Below, piece by piece: positions 52,085 through 64,000 of a stretch of 64,000 nt of DNA. Below the pieces are notes generated by a model. It saw only the letters and a list, made by a program, of their open reading frames with translations. It searched no databases and was not told where the DNA came from. Positions within the stretch are counted from its first letter, which is position 1; each line of letters opens with the position of its first letter. Source of the DNA: Stichopus chloronotus (lineage: Eukaryota > Echinodermata > Holothuroidea > Aspidochirotida > Stichopodidae); the NCBI GenBank assembly GCA_021234535.1, contig CM037843.1:32427200-32491199 (forward strand), read 5' to 3'. The position numbers and the translations under genes are program-made.

Positions 52085-55000
52085 ACTTATTGTATTTGTT
52101 GAGGAATACCATGAAGGTGAATTGCATACATCATCACATAGTCTTCTTGAGCAGGGCATCCTAAACTACCACAATTACATTTTGTGTTCTTCCATGCTCG
52201 AAGGATTCACTCAAGTTCTGCTATCGACCGTTTTCATCCAAGTTCCAGTAACATCTTTTGAGTTTCTTCAGGCCGCTTGCATCACATTCTAGTTTTACAA
52301 CTCGACTTTCATACTATGAAGATCTACCTTGAAATATCTGCAAAAATAAATTTGTGATGATTTGTATGTCCACTCACCCAGAGGACGACTGCTTGAGACT
52401 GTAGATGCGAAGCAGGAAACCACCTTCTTGGTTTGGTTCAAATGTAGATGGTACCACGCAGTATCTACCGACGGGCAGCTTGTATCTACCACTGATCTCC
52501 CGGGTGTTGACAAAGGTGTGAGAACGAGCCTTTGAGGCGTTGTAAAGGAAATAGTTCTTCTCCAGCTGACCCTCTTTATCTTTATACTGCCAGCAGCAAA
52601 ATGTAATGAAAAAACGAAAGGGTCTAAAAGAGATCCTCAAAAAAATGTGAGTGTGAATCTTCTTTATTACTTTTCGGATGAGTTCTTCTTAAATTCACAT
52701 GCAACTTTCACTCACCATCTTAATCCATATGCAACTTCCTTCCAACCATACAGTCAACACTGAATGCCTCCTAACTCCATATGCAGTCTCATCTGCCCCC
52801 CCTCCCACCCTTCATCAATCATACTGTAACCTACTGAGTACCATGTAAATCCCATGATAAACTCCTCCAACCTTCTAAATCCAGATGTGTAACTTTCCCA
52901 CACACCGTTCCATCACCACCGAGAATCTCCTGAATGGATAGTCTATATGCAACCACATCCCCCAACCATCGCCACTGAGTACCCCTCCCCTGCCAAATAT
53001 TTCCTGAATCCATAGGCACTCTCCCCGAGCTACCCCATGGTTACCTCATAGATGGCGAAGCCAATCGTCAGGTTATCGATTCCCATTTTCCTCTGTTTTC
53101 TTCGATTCTTCTGCATGAGAGCTACCATGAAAGTTCCCCCTGTCTTCGGGATGTTGGGGTCATCGTCCTCATCATCATCCTCAGGATCATCTTCTTCCTC
53201 TAGACCCAATGCAAACTGAGGGTTGATCCAAAAGGTGTCTGACAATATGGAAATATCAAGCGAGAAAAAAAAAATGATAAAAATAAAAACCGTGAAATTT
53301 CAGAGAAATGAAAAAAAAAAGCAAAGGGAATCAGCAACAAGTTCTCAGGACAGCTGATATCTTGCAAGTCTTGGAGTGTAGCAATGACGATTGTTGGCAA
53401 CATGTGTGGCAGACACAAAGTTGATGCAGCAATACCTCACAATTAATGCATTCAAATACAAGTATGTCACATTCACACAGTCGATGCATGAATTATACAA
53501 CAGTCACACAAACACTTACTTCATACAGAACTACTTCACAATTTCACAACAAGTGACTCACATACAACTATGTCACGATTCTTACGATCAGAGCACATTG
53601 ATTTTACACCCAAAGGTCACCACAGCAATCAATGCACTCACATACAACTAGGTCATAATCACACAATTGATATATACACATACAAGTACATTAGGTCATC
53701 AGGTCACATGATGATTTATTCACACATGTAATCACACACAGAAGTAGGTCGCAACCACACAAGAAATTCTAACAACATTACTAGTAATATTGAACTAGAC
53801 TAGTCATATGTCTGTTCTAAACCGAGGCCATCAAAGAGCAGTTAAATAAATTCCAATTAGAGATAGAATTGTATAATGAACTAACTTGTCTGGAAGTTAA
53901 AAACCAGTTTAACATAATAAACAAGTAAAACACTCTAAATCCACTGTTATTGTTCACTATGAACTCTTTATTGTTAATAGCTGCTGACATAATTTTCATA
54001 GTTTAAACGTTTCCTTGTGATCTTTGTGGAGTGACGCACCAGGGAAGTTTCGGCAGCCGCCGGCACTTGCACCCTTCTGCCAAACCCCGTTGTGGATGTT
54101 CTCGATCCACTTCTTGTTTCCACGAGTGCCCCTCATGCTCTCAGGAGAGAGGTTGCAGATATCCACACGACTGAACTCTTGAATGAAGTCTTCATACTGC
54201 ATCCTGTTTATGAAACAATTACCATTATTAGATGTAGTTATTATCACTCTGCACAATACCATTTAACCTTTGACACTTTAAATTTCCTCCTGCCCTGATC
54301 AGACCAATGCAGACACTACCCACTTACACATGACCAAAAACACACAGCATATTATGTATGAGTTACTTAATAGTGTTGAGGGATAACAGAGATAAGCGAA
54401 AATATACTTTGGTAAATTAAATGTTAATTTCCACTAGGGTTGACTCGTTGACTGTCCAAATTGTAGAACCTGATTGTGGAACCAAATTGTAAAATCTATC
54501 AAAAGTATTGGCTAGAATTTTAACTCCAAATACATCATACATGCTACGAGCAAAGCAGCTCCAAACTAACATTCTATACATCATTCCAGAAGAAATGAAC
54601 AAAATAACAAGTTTTCATACACTACATATGAAATATATGACACAGGAAAGAAAATATCACATTCCATCAACTAATCATGAGCACACTTTCAATCCACCGC
54701 CCATTCCAAGTGAACCAAACCGCGTCCACATTCCCCAACAGCACAAAGGACAGGATAAATCAGAACCCTGAATGAAATTGCACTAATATCAAAGTCCCTT
54801 AGCGAGCCAATCTTTCTTGAACCTAGATACTACATGTTTTCAGTAAATGGGTTTGATCAACAGACAGAAATATCATTTTATCCTTCTAGGAGGAAACATA
54901 CAGGCCACAAACATCAATTGGTGTACACCTTGCAAAACAAAGTAATTCATCTTATACGGTTAGACTATTCACTTTGTTAGCTACAATGGCAAGTTCTACA

Positions 55001-58000
55001 TAAGTGATGTCGTTTCGTCTAGACACCTACTGAGATTTGATATTTTAGAGATGTGTAATGTGAAGTATACTTGAATATTCAATTAGTTTAATGCATTTTG
55101 CCAGATTGAAGGAATATTTGAGAAAGTTTCCTGCTTGATCTTTCAAGTTGATTTTTTAAGCCTTCCACTTGCCTTCCGCTGCTTCAACTGTTTGCATTTC
55201 ATATACATGTAACCAATTTTGGTGTTTATTTGCTTTGAAGTTAATGGCCTGAAAACTATTAAATTCATATATTTGTATTGCTTGAAAGATATTTATTAAA
55301 ATGAAGAAAATTAATGAAGCTAGTAATCAAACAAAATATGAACCAAGCCTGACAAAAGAATGCAACAATGCATGTTTTATCATTAGTTGAAGTTATCAAG
55401 ATGCTAATATTGTAGCTTGTACCTGCAATGATTAACACAAAAACACTCAAAAAGATTCTATCACAGTCATCATGATGGGAGTAGGTTGCATCAACACATC
55501 TACTGTAAAACAATTGTCTGTTCATGGTCATTTTTCTCTTTAACAATTCCCAGACCATTCCCTTGGGACTTAATTTCATTTGAAATAAAATTGATGGTAT
55601 TAGCTAGATTTACAGCCTAATGATTAACCATAAAATTTAACACTTCTGTTGTTCATACTGTATATATAGAGTAAGTTTCCACAATCAAATGTTTATCAGC
55701 GAAATTCATTCAAGAATTGTAGAGAATGAAACCGACTTGTGGAATTAGAGCAAATTTAACAAAACATCAATTTGGTATTTAGACCTGCCTTTGAACCACA
55801 TAAAATGGCCTTACTCATTACTTAATGAATATCAATTTTTTTTTTTTTTAATATTACCAGGGCTACATATATGATCCACTTACGAAATTATTGAGCAGCG
55901 TCAGTGTTGAATAAGTAACTGCATGATGGCAAGTATCAAGCTTGTCTTTTCATGTGGTCAAGAGGGGAGGGGGGGGGGGAAGGGAGGGCAAGAAGTACCA
56001 ACTGCACTGCATGCACAGTCATTTTGCCCAAGTCTGTATAAAGAATTGACACACCTAACATACTGCATTGAGTACAGAAGGTATTGGTTACAGAAGGTAA
56101 CACAACATAAACCACAGTGTAAATAACGAGAGCATGTTGACAATGAACCAGTATATTGACTTAAGCGGTAACTGAGTCTACTTCATGGATGATGAATGTG
56201 ATTGAATGGAATGGTTGTTTTGTCTACTGTGCAGTGCTGCGGATTCCAAGCCACCCACACACACTTCATCCACCCACAAACATACACACTCACAAATTAA
56301 CAGAACTTAGCACTAATGAGCATATCAAGAAGAAAATGTCACACCCTTCAAATAAATGCCAGGAAGTGAGGCTAAATGAAGGATAAACTAGCGAAGACAG
56401 TTTCACAAAGAATAAATACAAAGTTACTTATGCACAGAGTATTAATGAACGGAATAAAGCATGCTATATGTTAGTAAGAAGTAATTACCAAATCCTACAC
56501 AATACAATGTGCAACAAAATTACAACAGTGTACCACAGGTTACATAGTTCATACAAACCACAGGCAAGATTCCAAGCATGAATAAATAGTCCCTTACTCC
56601 AATCTGTACATCATTCCATTCATACAGAAATGTACATACCAACTTTTTGGGGAAATTGACAGCAACATCTGTTTTTTAAAGTGGGTGAAATTTACAATTT
56701 TTTAGCAGCAGAACACTTTTGGTGACATAAGATCAAACTCATGAACCCTCCTTGGATTCAAGATGAAAACTAAACCTAAGTTTCATGACTAACATAAATC
56801 AAGTTGGGCCAAATGCTGTTCCCTTCAACACTCTGTGTTCCACTTCCCCATGTGTAGCAAGGTAAATCTCAAACAAAATTGTCCTCTTATAAAATTTTGC
56901 TTCCAAGCCACCGTTACTTATTTGCATAGCTCCTCACCAAAATTCGCCGTCATCGCTGAGGACCAATCCCAGCTGGTCACGTTCTCTCTGGTCAATGTAC
57001 TTCCACTCACTGGATCTATCAATGTAAAATGAAACACTGAAATAATGAGAAAAAAGTACTCTACATAAAATTCACAAGCAAGGAGTTTTGCCGCACCACC
57101 CCTGCCCCCTTCCTGCTCGAAATCAATGGGAGACAAACAAAAGAAATTTTAATGAATTCAGGCAAGATATGAGATCATTGACTTAACCGTCTGCTGGACT
57201 ACATCACTTTCTGAAAGGCAGTTTACAGGGCAAGCAAAAATAGTTCTGAAACTTTGCATATCAGAGGAAATGAAGATGATCTCCTTTGTGCAAAATCAAA
57301 ACATCAAAAACATGGGCTTCAACGAATTGTGGGACTTACTTGTCACTCCATCTACCATTCCACTCTTTCTGACCCCAAGGATTTCTCAGCCGGACAAGGC
57401 GAACCTTTTGCTTTCCAGAGGAAGTGCTGACATTTACCTTGAGGACAAGAAAAAGATCAAATTACGTCGACAGTTGAGATGCTGCTGGTGGTAGTGGTTG
57501 GCAGGGGTGAGCCAACATTCACGGTGTCAAAGACAAAATGTGACCTTCCATTCTTCCTCCCATCCTATTCAGTTCCCCTCGAACTGGTCATGACACTCAG
57601 ATACATCACTGATTGCAGTATAAACTGAAGCACAATTTCAAACATTGCAACCAAGTATCAGTCCAACATGTATGGATGTTTTACCTCTGTTCTTGATCTC
57701 TCTTGAGATGCCATATCCTCTTTTCCTCAATAAAAGGTCTTGGATGTAGGAATAATCAAAGAAATTCCCCAAAACTCACTACAAGTTACTATTTTTTTCA
57801 CTTGCACACACTAATGCACTGATAACTTAGCAAAATACATTTCTAGCACTGTGCTCTCTATGCCCTCAATCAGCCTTGCTTAACTGTCGCTTCACTCTCG
57901 CTTCACTCTCACTTCTGCGAGATTCGACACATATTTTTCGACTAGCGACTTTTGATCACAGAGCGGAAGTTAAATGTCGTTATGTTATTTGTGTTTACTT

Positions 58001-59098
58001 CATCCAAAGATGTGAATAGTTTACCTTCTTCACGTCTGTCATCGTGTAGGCGTGACCGACGACCAGGCCAGAATTGGTGACAGCTTCGATTGATCTTCCA
58101 GAGGTGTCGATGGAGCTTCCGATCTGAGCATCCCGCTCATAAGCCTTCACCAAGACGCGGAACAAGTTCTTTGGAGTCTTGTCTCTGAGGTTAAAACTCT
58201 CTGAGATACCACCGGTGAAGTCTTCCATTGCCTCGATGGTGTTGCCTCCTTTCAGAGACTCATACGATCCATGGAGCCTAAATTAACGGTTATTAAAAAG
58301 AAGTCTTTGTGTTCGTACATGAAAATGGATGCTGGAATGCGGCAAAGATCGATGCAAATGATGAATAAACCACAGGCGTTAGTGGAATTTAAAGCAAAAT
58401 TGTAATTTCCATGTGTAAATGATGTGGTGAAACAAATAGAAATATGTTTAATACCAGACTAGGCTGCCCTGCAAAATGATCCACAAGATATTCACCTTAA
58501 ATCTACGAACATTTTTTTGCTACCTAGAATGGCACTTGTTTGAAATTGACATTGAAAAACCAGATTAATTTTGTGAATCAAGTCACCTGTTTTGAAAATT
58601 AAATGATGCCTTTCATTCTCAAACTCTACATTTGCTTATTATATCGATGCAACTACACACGTGACTGACTCAGCAGACAGGAAAGGGGAGCTATATAACA
58701 CTTCAAGGTAAATAAAAAAAAAATGCAACACATCTCTTACTCTTTGATATTATGGACATAAGAGGAGAGCAGATGAAGGAGGCTTCTTTAAGCTTCCTCT
58801 CTATCATTCTACCATTACAAACAACAGATGCACAATGATCCTCACTTGGCATAAGCCTTCTCCAGCAACGCACTCCAGAATTCGTTCTTTTCCGTCGAGT
58901 GCACGAAGACCAGACGGCCCTGGTAAGTTGGCAGTCTGTCGTCTATGACCACTTCCTTCCATTCCCCGTACTGCCAGAAGTTGAACTTGAAGATGCCTGC
59001 ATAGCCCTGAGTAAAGCTCTGCTCTGGTGGAACCACTCTGAAGAGTAAATGCTCATCAAGGGCCAATGCTGCCAAAGCAGCAAGGAACCAACAATCCC
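36025..59098 (-). CDS. Classical calpain (CysPc, C2-like, penta-EF-hand), N-terminal exons beyond the window
   Basis: Exons found in transcript order: 59098-58846, 58277-58025, 57437-57340, 57015-56938, 54203-54040, 53238-53045, 52586-52378, 51841-51799, 46343-46260, 45649-45592, 43068-43041, (one not found), 38969-38901, 38739-38661, 37515-37399, 36334-36282, and possibly 36099-36025. Phases agree at every junction that can be checked. Calpains are calcium-activated intracellular cysteine proteases that make limited cuts in cytoskeletal and signalling proteins. All three catalytic residues are present: Cys in GDCWFLAA, His in VVGHAYT and Asn in RLRNPWG. The order protease core, C2-like domain III, five EF-hands defines the classical group (vertebrate CAPN1/2/8/9/11, insect CalpA/B); the exact orthologue cannot be named. 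The exon encoding the anchor helix and the start of the protease core should lie right of 64000, so the gene is incomplete here. Confidence 0.94.
36282..46343 (-). CDS. Calpain penta-EF-hand exons
   Basis: 46260-46343 encodes a Pro/Gln linker and the EF1 entry helix ([13 protein letters not shown]). 45592-45649 completes EF1 ([19 protein letters not shown]). A 28-nt exon at 43041-43068 encodes DLKETRFID. The next exon (about 15-20 codons, entry helix of EF2) was not found. 38901-38969 carries the EF2 loop [12 protein letters not shown]. 38661-38739 carries a canonical EF3 loop, [12 protein letters not shown]. 37399-37515 carries a degenerate EF4, [13 protein letters not shown]. 36282-36334 carries the non-canonical EF5 used for dimerisation ([13 protein letters not shown]). 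The intron positions resemble those of vertebrate classical calpains. Confidence 0.88.
38459..38620. repeat. Diverged partial copy of the TTAA MITE in a calpain intron
   Basis: The right-hand part of the 21864-22231 element recurs here. Shared stretches include aggaaacttg, a ggttt.gaaa stretch, ttcacaaaacaa.ctcaa and a terminal g.gcc.ctt. The left terminal repeat was not found and the flanking TTAA has decayed. It ends 41 bases before the EF3 exon. Confidence 0.6.
46344..51798. other. 5.4-kb calpain intron between domain III and the EF-hands
   Basis: No supported gene. A CA run lies at about 48499-48511 and an A run at about 50864-50884. Short open frames near 46818-47118 on the - strand look protein-like in places but have no splice support or recognised homology. 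Confidence 0.5.
52039..52080. repeat. (TC)n microsatellite
   Basis: About 20 uninterrupted CT dinucleotides lie in the intron left of the last domain III exon. It is a pyrimidine run on the + strand, hence purine-rich in the calpain transcript. Confidence 0.9.
52378..54203 (-). CDS. Calpain C2-like domain III exons with an acidic loop
   Basis: Exon 54040-54203 encodes [20 protein letters not shown] and runs to AGGCRNFP; it leaves through a GTGCGT donor. Exon 53045-53238 begins [11 protein letters not shown], the classical start of domain III, then has 11 Asp/Glu within 13 residues in an acidic loop before [16 protein letters not shown]. Exon 52378-52586 encodes the rest of the beta sandwich, including [17 protein letters not shown] and [21 protein letters not shown]. 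In characterised calpains this acidic loop touches the catalytic core and takes part in calcium and phospholipid responses. Here the loop is long and almost purely acidic. Confidence 0.93.
52680..53036. repeat. Degenerate pyrimidine-rich minisatellite in a calpain intron
   Basis: Variants of catatgcaact/cagtctc recur at about 52697, 52728, 52780, 52945 and 53010 with uneven spacing. It fills most of the intron between the exons at 52378-52586 and 53045-53238. Confidence 0.45.
53395..53770. repeat. Degenerate CA-rich minisatellite in a calpain intron
   Basis: Variants of cacatacaactaggtcac recur near 53458, 53565, 53643, 53680 and 53741, alternating with acaat(c/t)gatgca-like segments. The copies are too diverged for an exact period. 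Confidence 0.5.
56938..59098 (-). CDS. Calpain catalytic core exons (PC1 remainder and PC2)
   Basis: Four exons. 58846-59098 starts two bases into a codon at the catalytic-Cys motif GDCWFLAA and continues through FWQYGEW and DDRLPTY, which are typical of calpain PC1. 58025-58277 carries [20 protein letters not shown] and the catalytic His in [13 protein letters not shown]. 57340-57437 carries the catalytic Asn in [17 protein letters not shown]. 56938-57015 carries [17 protein letters not shown] and ends at DDGEFW, whose Trp codon is split over the intron. No catalytic residue is missing, so the enzyme is predicted to be active rather than a calpain-6-like dead homologue. Confidence 0.95.
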
Positions 59099-62000
59099 CT
59101 GCAGAGAGAAAAAGAAATGTATGACTGGTGTTAAAGATAAACTTGAAGGTAATTCAATGCGACCATCTAGTCTGGGTGAAAGTTTCTTAAAATCTACCTC
59201 AGATGAATTTCTCTTAACAGAATATGCCAGACAACGTTCACTATAAACTCATAATATCCATGACAATACGAAACAACAGGACGACAACTCTCAATCCGTT
59301 TTGGATCTTTGTACACAGATATGGACTGCTTGAGACTCCCAACATATTTTAATAGACGGACCAAGCCTTTAAGACATAGACCTTGCACAGTGAGAAGATG
59401 ACAACAGCAAGCACAACCACTGTGCAGCTTTTACATCACATTGCCATGACAATGAATTATGCATGAGGTAGTCTTGAACATAATTTATGTTAAAATATGT
59501 TGCAATTTCAATATTTTTGTGGACAAAGTGGGTGTGGTTGCGACAAGAAAATGCCCCGTATGATTGTTATTGATCACTGGATATTTGTGAGTCTGGAGAT
59601 CACCTGGACTTTCATATGTAGTCTTTCAAACTTCACCTGGACTGAATGCTTCATCACCTGAAATCAATATGTCATCATCTCCCTGCATGTCATCAGGAAA
59701 ACAGTTTCAGGAACCAAGACAAGTTCAGTATAGTGCACTTATTGCTTCACAGCTGACACTGGGATTCACTAAGTGGAATCCAACAACTCACCTATTTTGG
59801 ATCTCATTTATTAGTCCTGCTGTGCAAGTAAATCAACTCAAATAGGATTCCCTGGATGGAGTGGACACAAAATACAGAGGGTGTTATACAAGAATAGGAA
59901 TGGGTATGGATAGCATTCCATGAGAAGCACCATGGAGAAGGATATTAGAATTAGAACGCAGACTGGTAACAGGCTACAGCGCCTACAAATTGGCAGGTGA
60001 GACACCATGAGGAGCACCATAATCCAGGCAAAGTGTGGTGCATCATATACCTATAAGTGCATTGCCTGGATTGGTTAGCTAAATCACATAGCTGCATTGT
60101 GATAGGATAGCTCCATGGAATCACAGCTGATTACAGCTGCAAAATAGTGACATAAAAATGGTAGAAAAGGAAGAAACTAAATGTTCTCTTCTCAAGACAT
60201 TACTTGTGACAGTGATAAAAAGGATGTGATGTAGGGTCATAGCTCAAATAATATAATTACTGTGCAGGATCACAAATTAACATCATGTGAAAAGCTGGAG
60301 CCACGGAATCCTAAAAATCCAGCCATGTTAATGAATGCTCGTATTTTTAATTGGATTATAAAGAAGAGCTCTTAAGCAAATTAATCAGTGATCACGTAGT
60401 TCAGTTTATTTTGTGAAGATGTTCTTCTTGCTCAGCTGCTCCCTGATACCACTATCTCAATTTAAGGGCTGATCATTTCTCAATGTACACACATGTATCA
60501 CTTTAAACATCCTGCCAACCAAGTAATACCTAGCACTGCCCTTAAGTTCCCAACTCATTACAGTATTAAATATACCAACATTCTTACGTCTACACAGGAT
60601 AAGTAATAAGTACATAACATGAGCCAGACAAATGGATGTGTTTGAGTTAAGTGTACCACAGTAACCACAATAAAACCAATTATGTACATGAACATGTCTA
60701 TCACTTGACAAAAGCAGGTTCACAATATCTCAAACTGCAGCCATGCATTTAACCACAGACAATTCTACACACAGCTGACTGCGCCTGAATAATATCTGAC
60801 TTTGATACATTATTAAAAGTAGTGACATGGTCCGTTGTATGTACCCTGGGGTGATGCTTTATACGAAAACTTTACACTGAATTCCTAATATCGAAGTCGT
60901 TATTTTCCTCTGCCATCTAAAAACAAACAAGGACTATTGTGCCCAGTGCTACTGCTGTACCTATGCATTATGAGTATATCCTGACAAACTGTGCTATCCT
61001 TATTTGTAATAGTTCAATACGTTCATCACATTGAAAATGGATGGGCAAATCTATTTCACAAAAGTGAGAGGTTTCTGTTTCAACACAAGACCAGTACTTG
61101 AGACTGACCAGGTCTAGCTTAAGGATTTATGGCACCCTAGGCAAAACTGTTTAAGGATCCCCCATCGAAAGCCATCACTAGATAGACAGGGATGGAAAAC
61201 AGTGATATATGAAGAGTTACTGGGGGATCCAGAGGCAAAGCAGCTGAGAGCCGTTCAGCTCCCTGATATCACCACAGGTGCCTCACACTTACGTGACAGG
61301 TTCACATAAATATTCAGGCATAGCGGAACCAAAAAAGATGGAGGGTGGACTGAGTGCCAGGCAGGATTAAGTTGTACTCCACCATCGGTTGATGGTGAGG
61401 GTGCAAGAAAACATTTTACTTTGCAACAGCCAACCCCCCAGGAGCACTTGAGAAATATTGGTGTACCGTCACCTTTTAGGTACCTTTAGTACAATCCATC
61501 CAACTTCCACCACATGTGGTCATTCGTGAAGGTTATGAATGTGCACAAGGATTGCCAGGATACACAATGAATGACTAATGGTTAAATCACAAATGTATGG
61601 AATAAACACATTTGTTTACATCTAATTTTGTATTTTTGTGTGCATTATTCCATGATCTCATCTTGCAGGCCCCTAAACTGACCTCAGAGGCAGGACATTT
61701 GAACTGCCGTATACCCCCTCTCATCAGCCATGTTCAGAGGGACTCCCCTATGACCCGTTAAAAATTACATTTTGCTCCCTCCCTTCCTCTACGTGCTTTA
61801 CGCTTTTGATACTGCACTACCTAAATGACTTTGCCTTTCTTGACAACGTTTGACCCAGGAACACTTGAACAGATTATGTTGCTAACTTGCCAACCATGTT
61901 AACTTGTGAACAAAATGTAGTTTCAACAGTTTCCAACCCTGTTCACATGCTTTTGTTACAATTACAAACAAGTGTCTAGAAATAGAGGTGACAGGGGCAG

Positions 62001-64000
62001 CAATGCAGCATCAGTGAGAATACACTTCATCTCACAATTCTGAATTCACAAACAGCAATGTTAAGTTCAAATAACATTTCAACATTTCATCAAGTGACAA
62101 TGAGATAATAAGTAAATATGTGCAAATGAATAAAAATAACGTTTGCATGCAGTATTTCGGCACCCCCTAAAACATGGCACCCCAGACCACTGCCTAGATA
62201 GACTTATGGGAGAGCTGGACATGAGACTGAAAAGGCCTGCAAAGCAAGGAACAAGTTGATCCCATTAGCTGTTGAGATTTACGATGCTTCCACACGAAGC
62301 CTTATCAACATCAAAGATATATGCCAGCAACAATAGTACATGACCAACATGAAAAAGTGCATGACACACTACACTTCTATTTGACTGTATTTTCTGAAAT
62401 ACCCATATAACTTACTGATAGATTCAGACTGAAGATGGTCTACCTGCAAGTAAGTTTGACGTTTGAGTTGTTTACTTTCAGTGCTAACAGGAGGAGATTT
62501 CCAACTACTGTTTTTAATTCACATTTGATCTCTACCTAAATCAGTTGTATACTTTACAGTACCAAACACACATAACTCTTTGAAGCTGCATTTTGCTAAT
62601 GAGCCGTCATTTATTTTATATTCTCCTGTAACAAACAGTTGTCTTTCAAACTAGTGAATACTGTGGGAAACTCTAATAACCAAAAAAAAAAACAACAAAG
62701 AAGAATACCAACAACACAAGGCACAACTCACTTATAAAATTAGATATTTGGTTCCATACTGCATTAACCAGTATCCGTAATTACAATGATGTTGATCAAC
62801 TGAGAGGAAGCACACACCACACATACGTCAGGGCCTCATGAACACTTCCTTACGGATGTTATGCTTCCACATGTTGTTAGACTTTGGACTGACTGTATGA
62901 TAGGTTTACAATGGAATTCAAGAGACATTCTCCCAAACACAGATGCTGTACCAGCATTAGCTTTTCATATGAATGGTAGGCATACCCATACCACTATCGG
63001 TATGTTTATTGACATCCCTTTACCGTGTTTACACTTAATTCATAAGTACCCTTTACTTTGTTCTGTTAATGTAAGGTCAGTCAGATATTCAGGTCTACAG
63101 TGCATCATAAATCTGTAAGTCTTTCCTCAGTATGGGTTTCTGAAGCCAAACTACATGCAACGTCAGTTGCATACAAATCCCAGGGTATGTATAAAACCAA
63201 ATGAAGTTACAACTACCTAAACTTAACCTTCTGCAGGTGCAGTATAGGAAGCAATAGCGACAGGAGGTGATCGATGGTGTATGTGCGGATGGGCGGGGTG
63301 GGGGAGGGGTATAGCTGTTTGCCCTGGAAGTATTCAGCAAAGTCCCTGAATGATACACAGGAACAGTATGAGTGGGTCTACTGATTGTAAAGAATGTTTT
63401 CAGGACAAGGTAAGCAGAACTTTGTCACTGAAATTTTCACTATGTCCAATGATCGGTAAGGATTTTTTAAGAAAAGCAATGTTACATTTGCTAATTTTGC
63501 CCTGAAATGTAGGAGGCCCATTGAAGAATCAAACTAGTTTGCTCACATATGGGGACATTGGCATGAGGGAGGGCGGTGGTTATTTAAGAAGCCTCATCAA
63601 TAGTAGTATGCCTAGCTTCCAATCTATCGAAAAGATATGCATCAAAGCTGTGGTATTATCTCATACTTCAACAATTACAAATATAGATTCATTACCATGA
63701 TCAATAATAATACAGTGATAGTACTTTTTTTATTGCAATGCACAAGCTCATAGTGCTTCCATTATGATTTCCTGTACAAAAAATGTTTTTTATTTACAGT
63801 ACGATGAATTTCTGACAACAGCAGGGATATTCCTATGCATCATTCATGTGGAATTACAGGTATTGCTATGTAGATGAGCTCTCCACTGTTTGCATGCACC
63901 ACTTGAAAACAATTCACAAATACAGAATGTTTGGATAGAATTTTCAAAATGAGTAGTGTTTGTAAAAGTGTGAAGATACAATGCATCCAATCCAACAAAC
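59099..64000. other. Calpain intron reaching the right edge
   Basis: No calpain N-terminal exon (the expected run before GDCWF, with FEWKRP-like and QG.LG motifs) was found on the - strand. No other gene is supported. A ggggatccag.ggcaaag phrase near 61224 resembles one near 5519, suggesting a dispersed repeat family. Several G and A tracts are present. Confidence 0.5.

Noticed and set aside
52029..52292. 87-codon + strand frame starting with a Ser-Leu run
   Set aside because: The run is only translation of the (TC)n microsatellite.
1..64000. CRISPR arrays, operons, bacterial signals, tRNA or rRNA genes
   Set aside because: Multi-exon animal genes rule out a prokaryotic context, and scanning both strands showed no tRNA cloverleaf or rRNA segments.

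Overview
This window is intron-rich animal nuclear DNA, AT-rich and littered with decayed transposable elements. It looks like an invertebrate, probably a marine deuterostome such as an echinoderm. The organism call is inference from gene content, intron style and the mix of Copia, BEL/Pao and CR1-like elements; no marker gene fixes the species.

Three protein-coding genes are well supported. (1) FAM161A-like, + strand, 6391-13104, four coding exons, 825 codons: a ciliary/centrosomal microtubule-binding protein. (2) CCT4 (TCP-1 delta subunit of the cytosolic chaperonin), - strand, 16353-27968, thirteen coding exons, 532 codons, complete including an 18-nt terminal exon. (3) A classical calpain, - strand, from about 36025 to at least 59098. 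It carries the full Cys/His/Asn catalytic triad, a C2-like domain III with an acidic loop, and penta-EF-hand exons. Its N-terminal exons lie beyond the right edge, and one EF-hand exon was not located.

Layout: 1-1904 is a degenerate Copia LTR retrotransposon on the - strand with a candidate LTR to its right. 2485-3157 is a fold-back repeat. 3160-6390 is intergenic. 6391-13104 is FAM161A, with a BEL/Pao Gag fragment in its last intron. 13105-16352 is the shared 3' flank of two convergent genes. 16353-27968 is CCT4, with a TTAA-flanked MITE in an intron and a duplicated unit in intron 1. 28330-29720 is a dead CR1/jockey-like LINE fragment. 30530-31610 is a degenerate tandem array. 31700-36000 is non-coding and probably the 3' flank of the calpain. 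36000-64000 is the calpain gene with long introns, ending in at least 4.9 kb without recognisable coding sequence.

FAM161A and CCT4 are also immediate neighbours on human chromosome 2p15, so the pair looks like ancient microsynteny, here in convergent orientation. Nothing in the window looks like a new defence or mobile system. The best leads are the synteny, the micro-exons, the acidic calpain loop and the TTAA-flanked MITE family.
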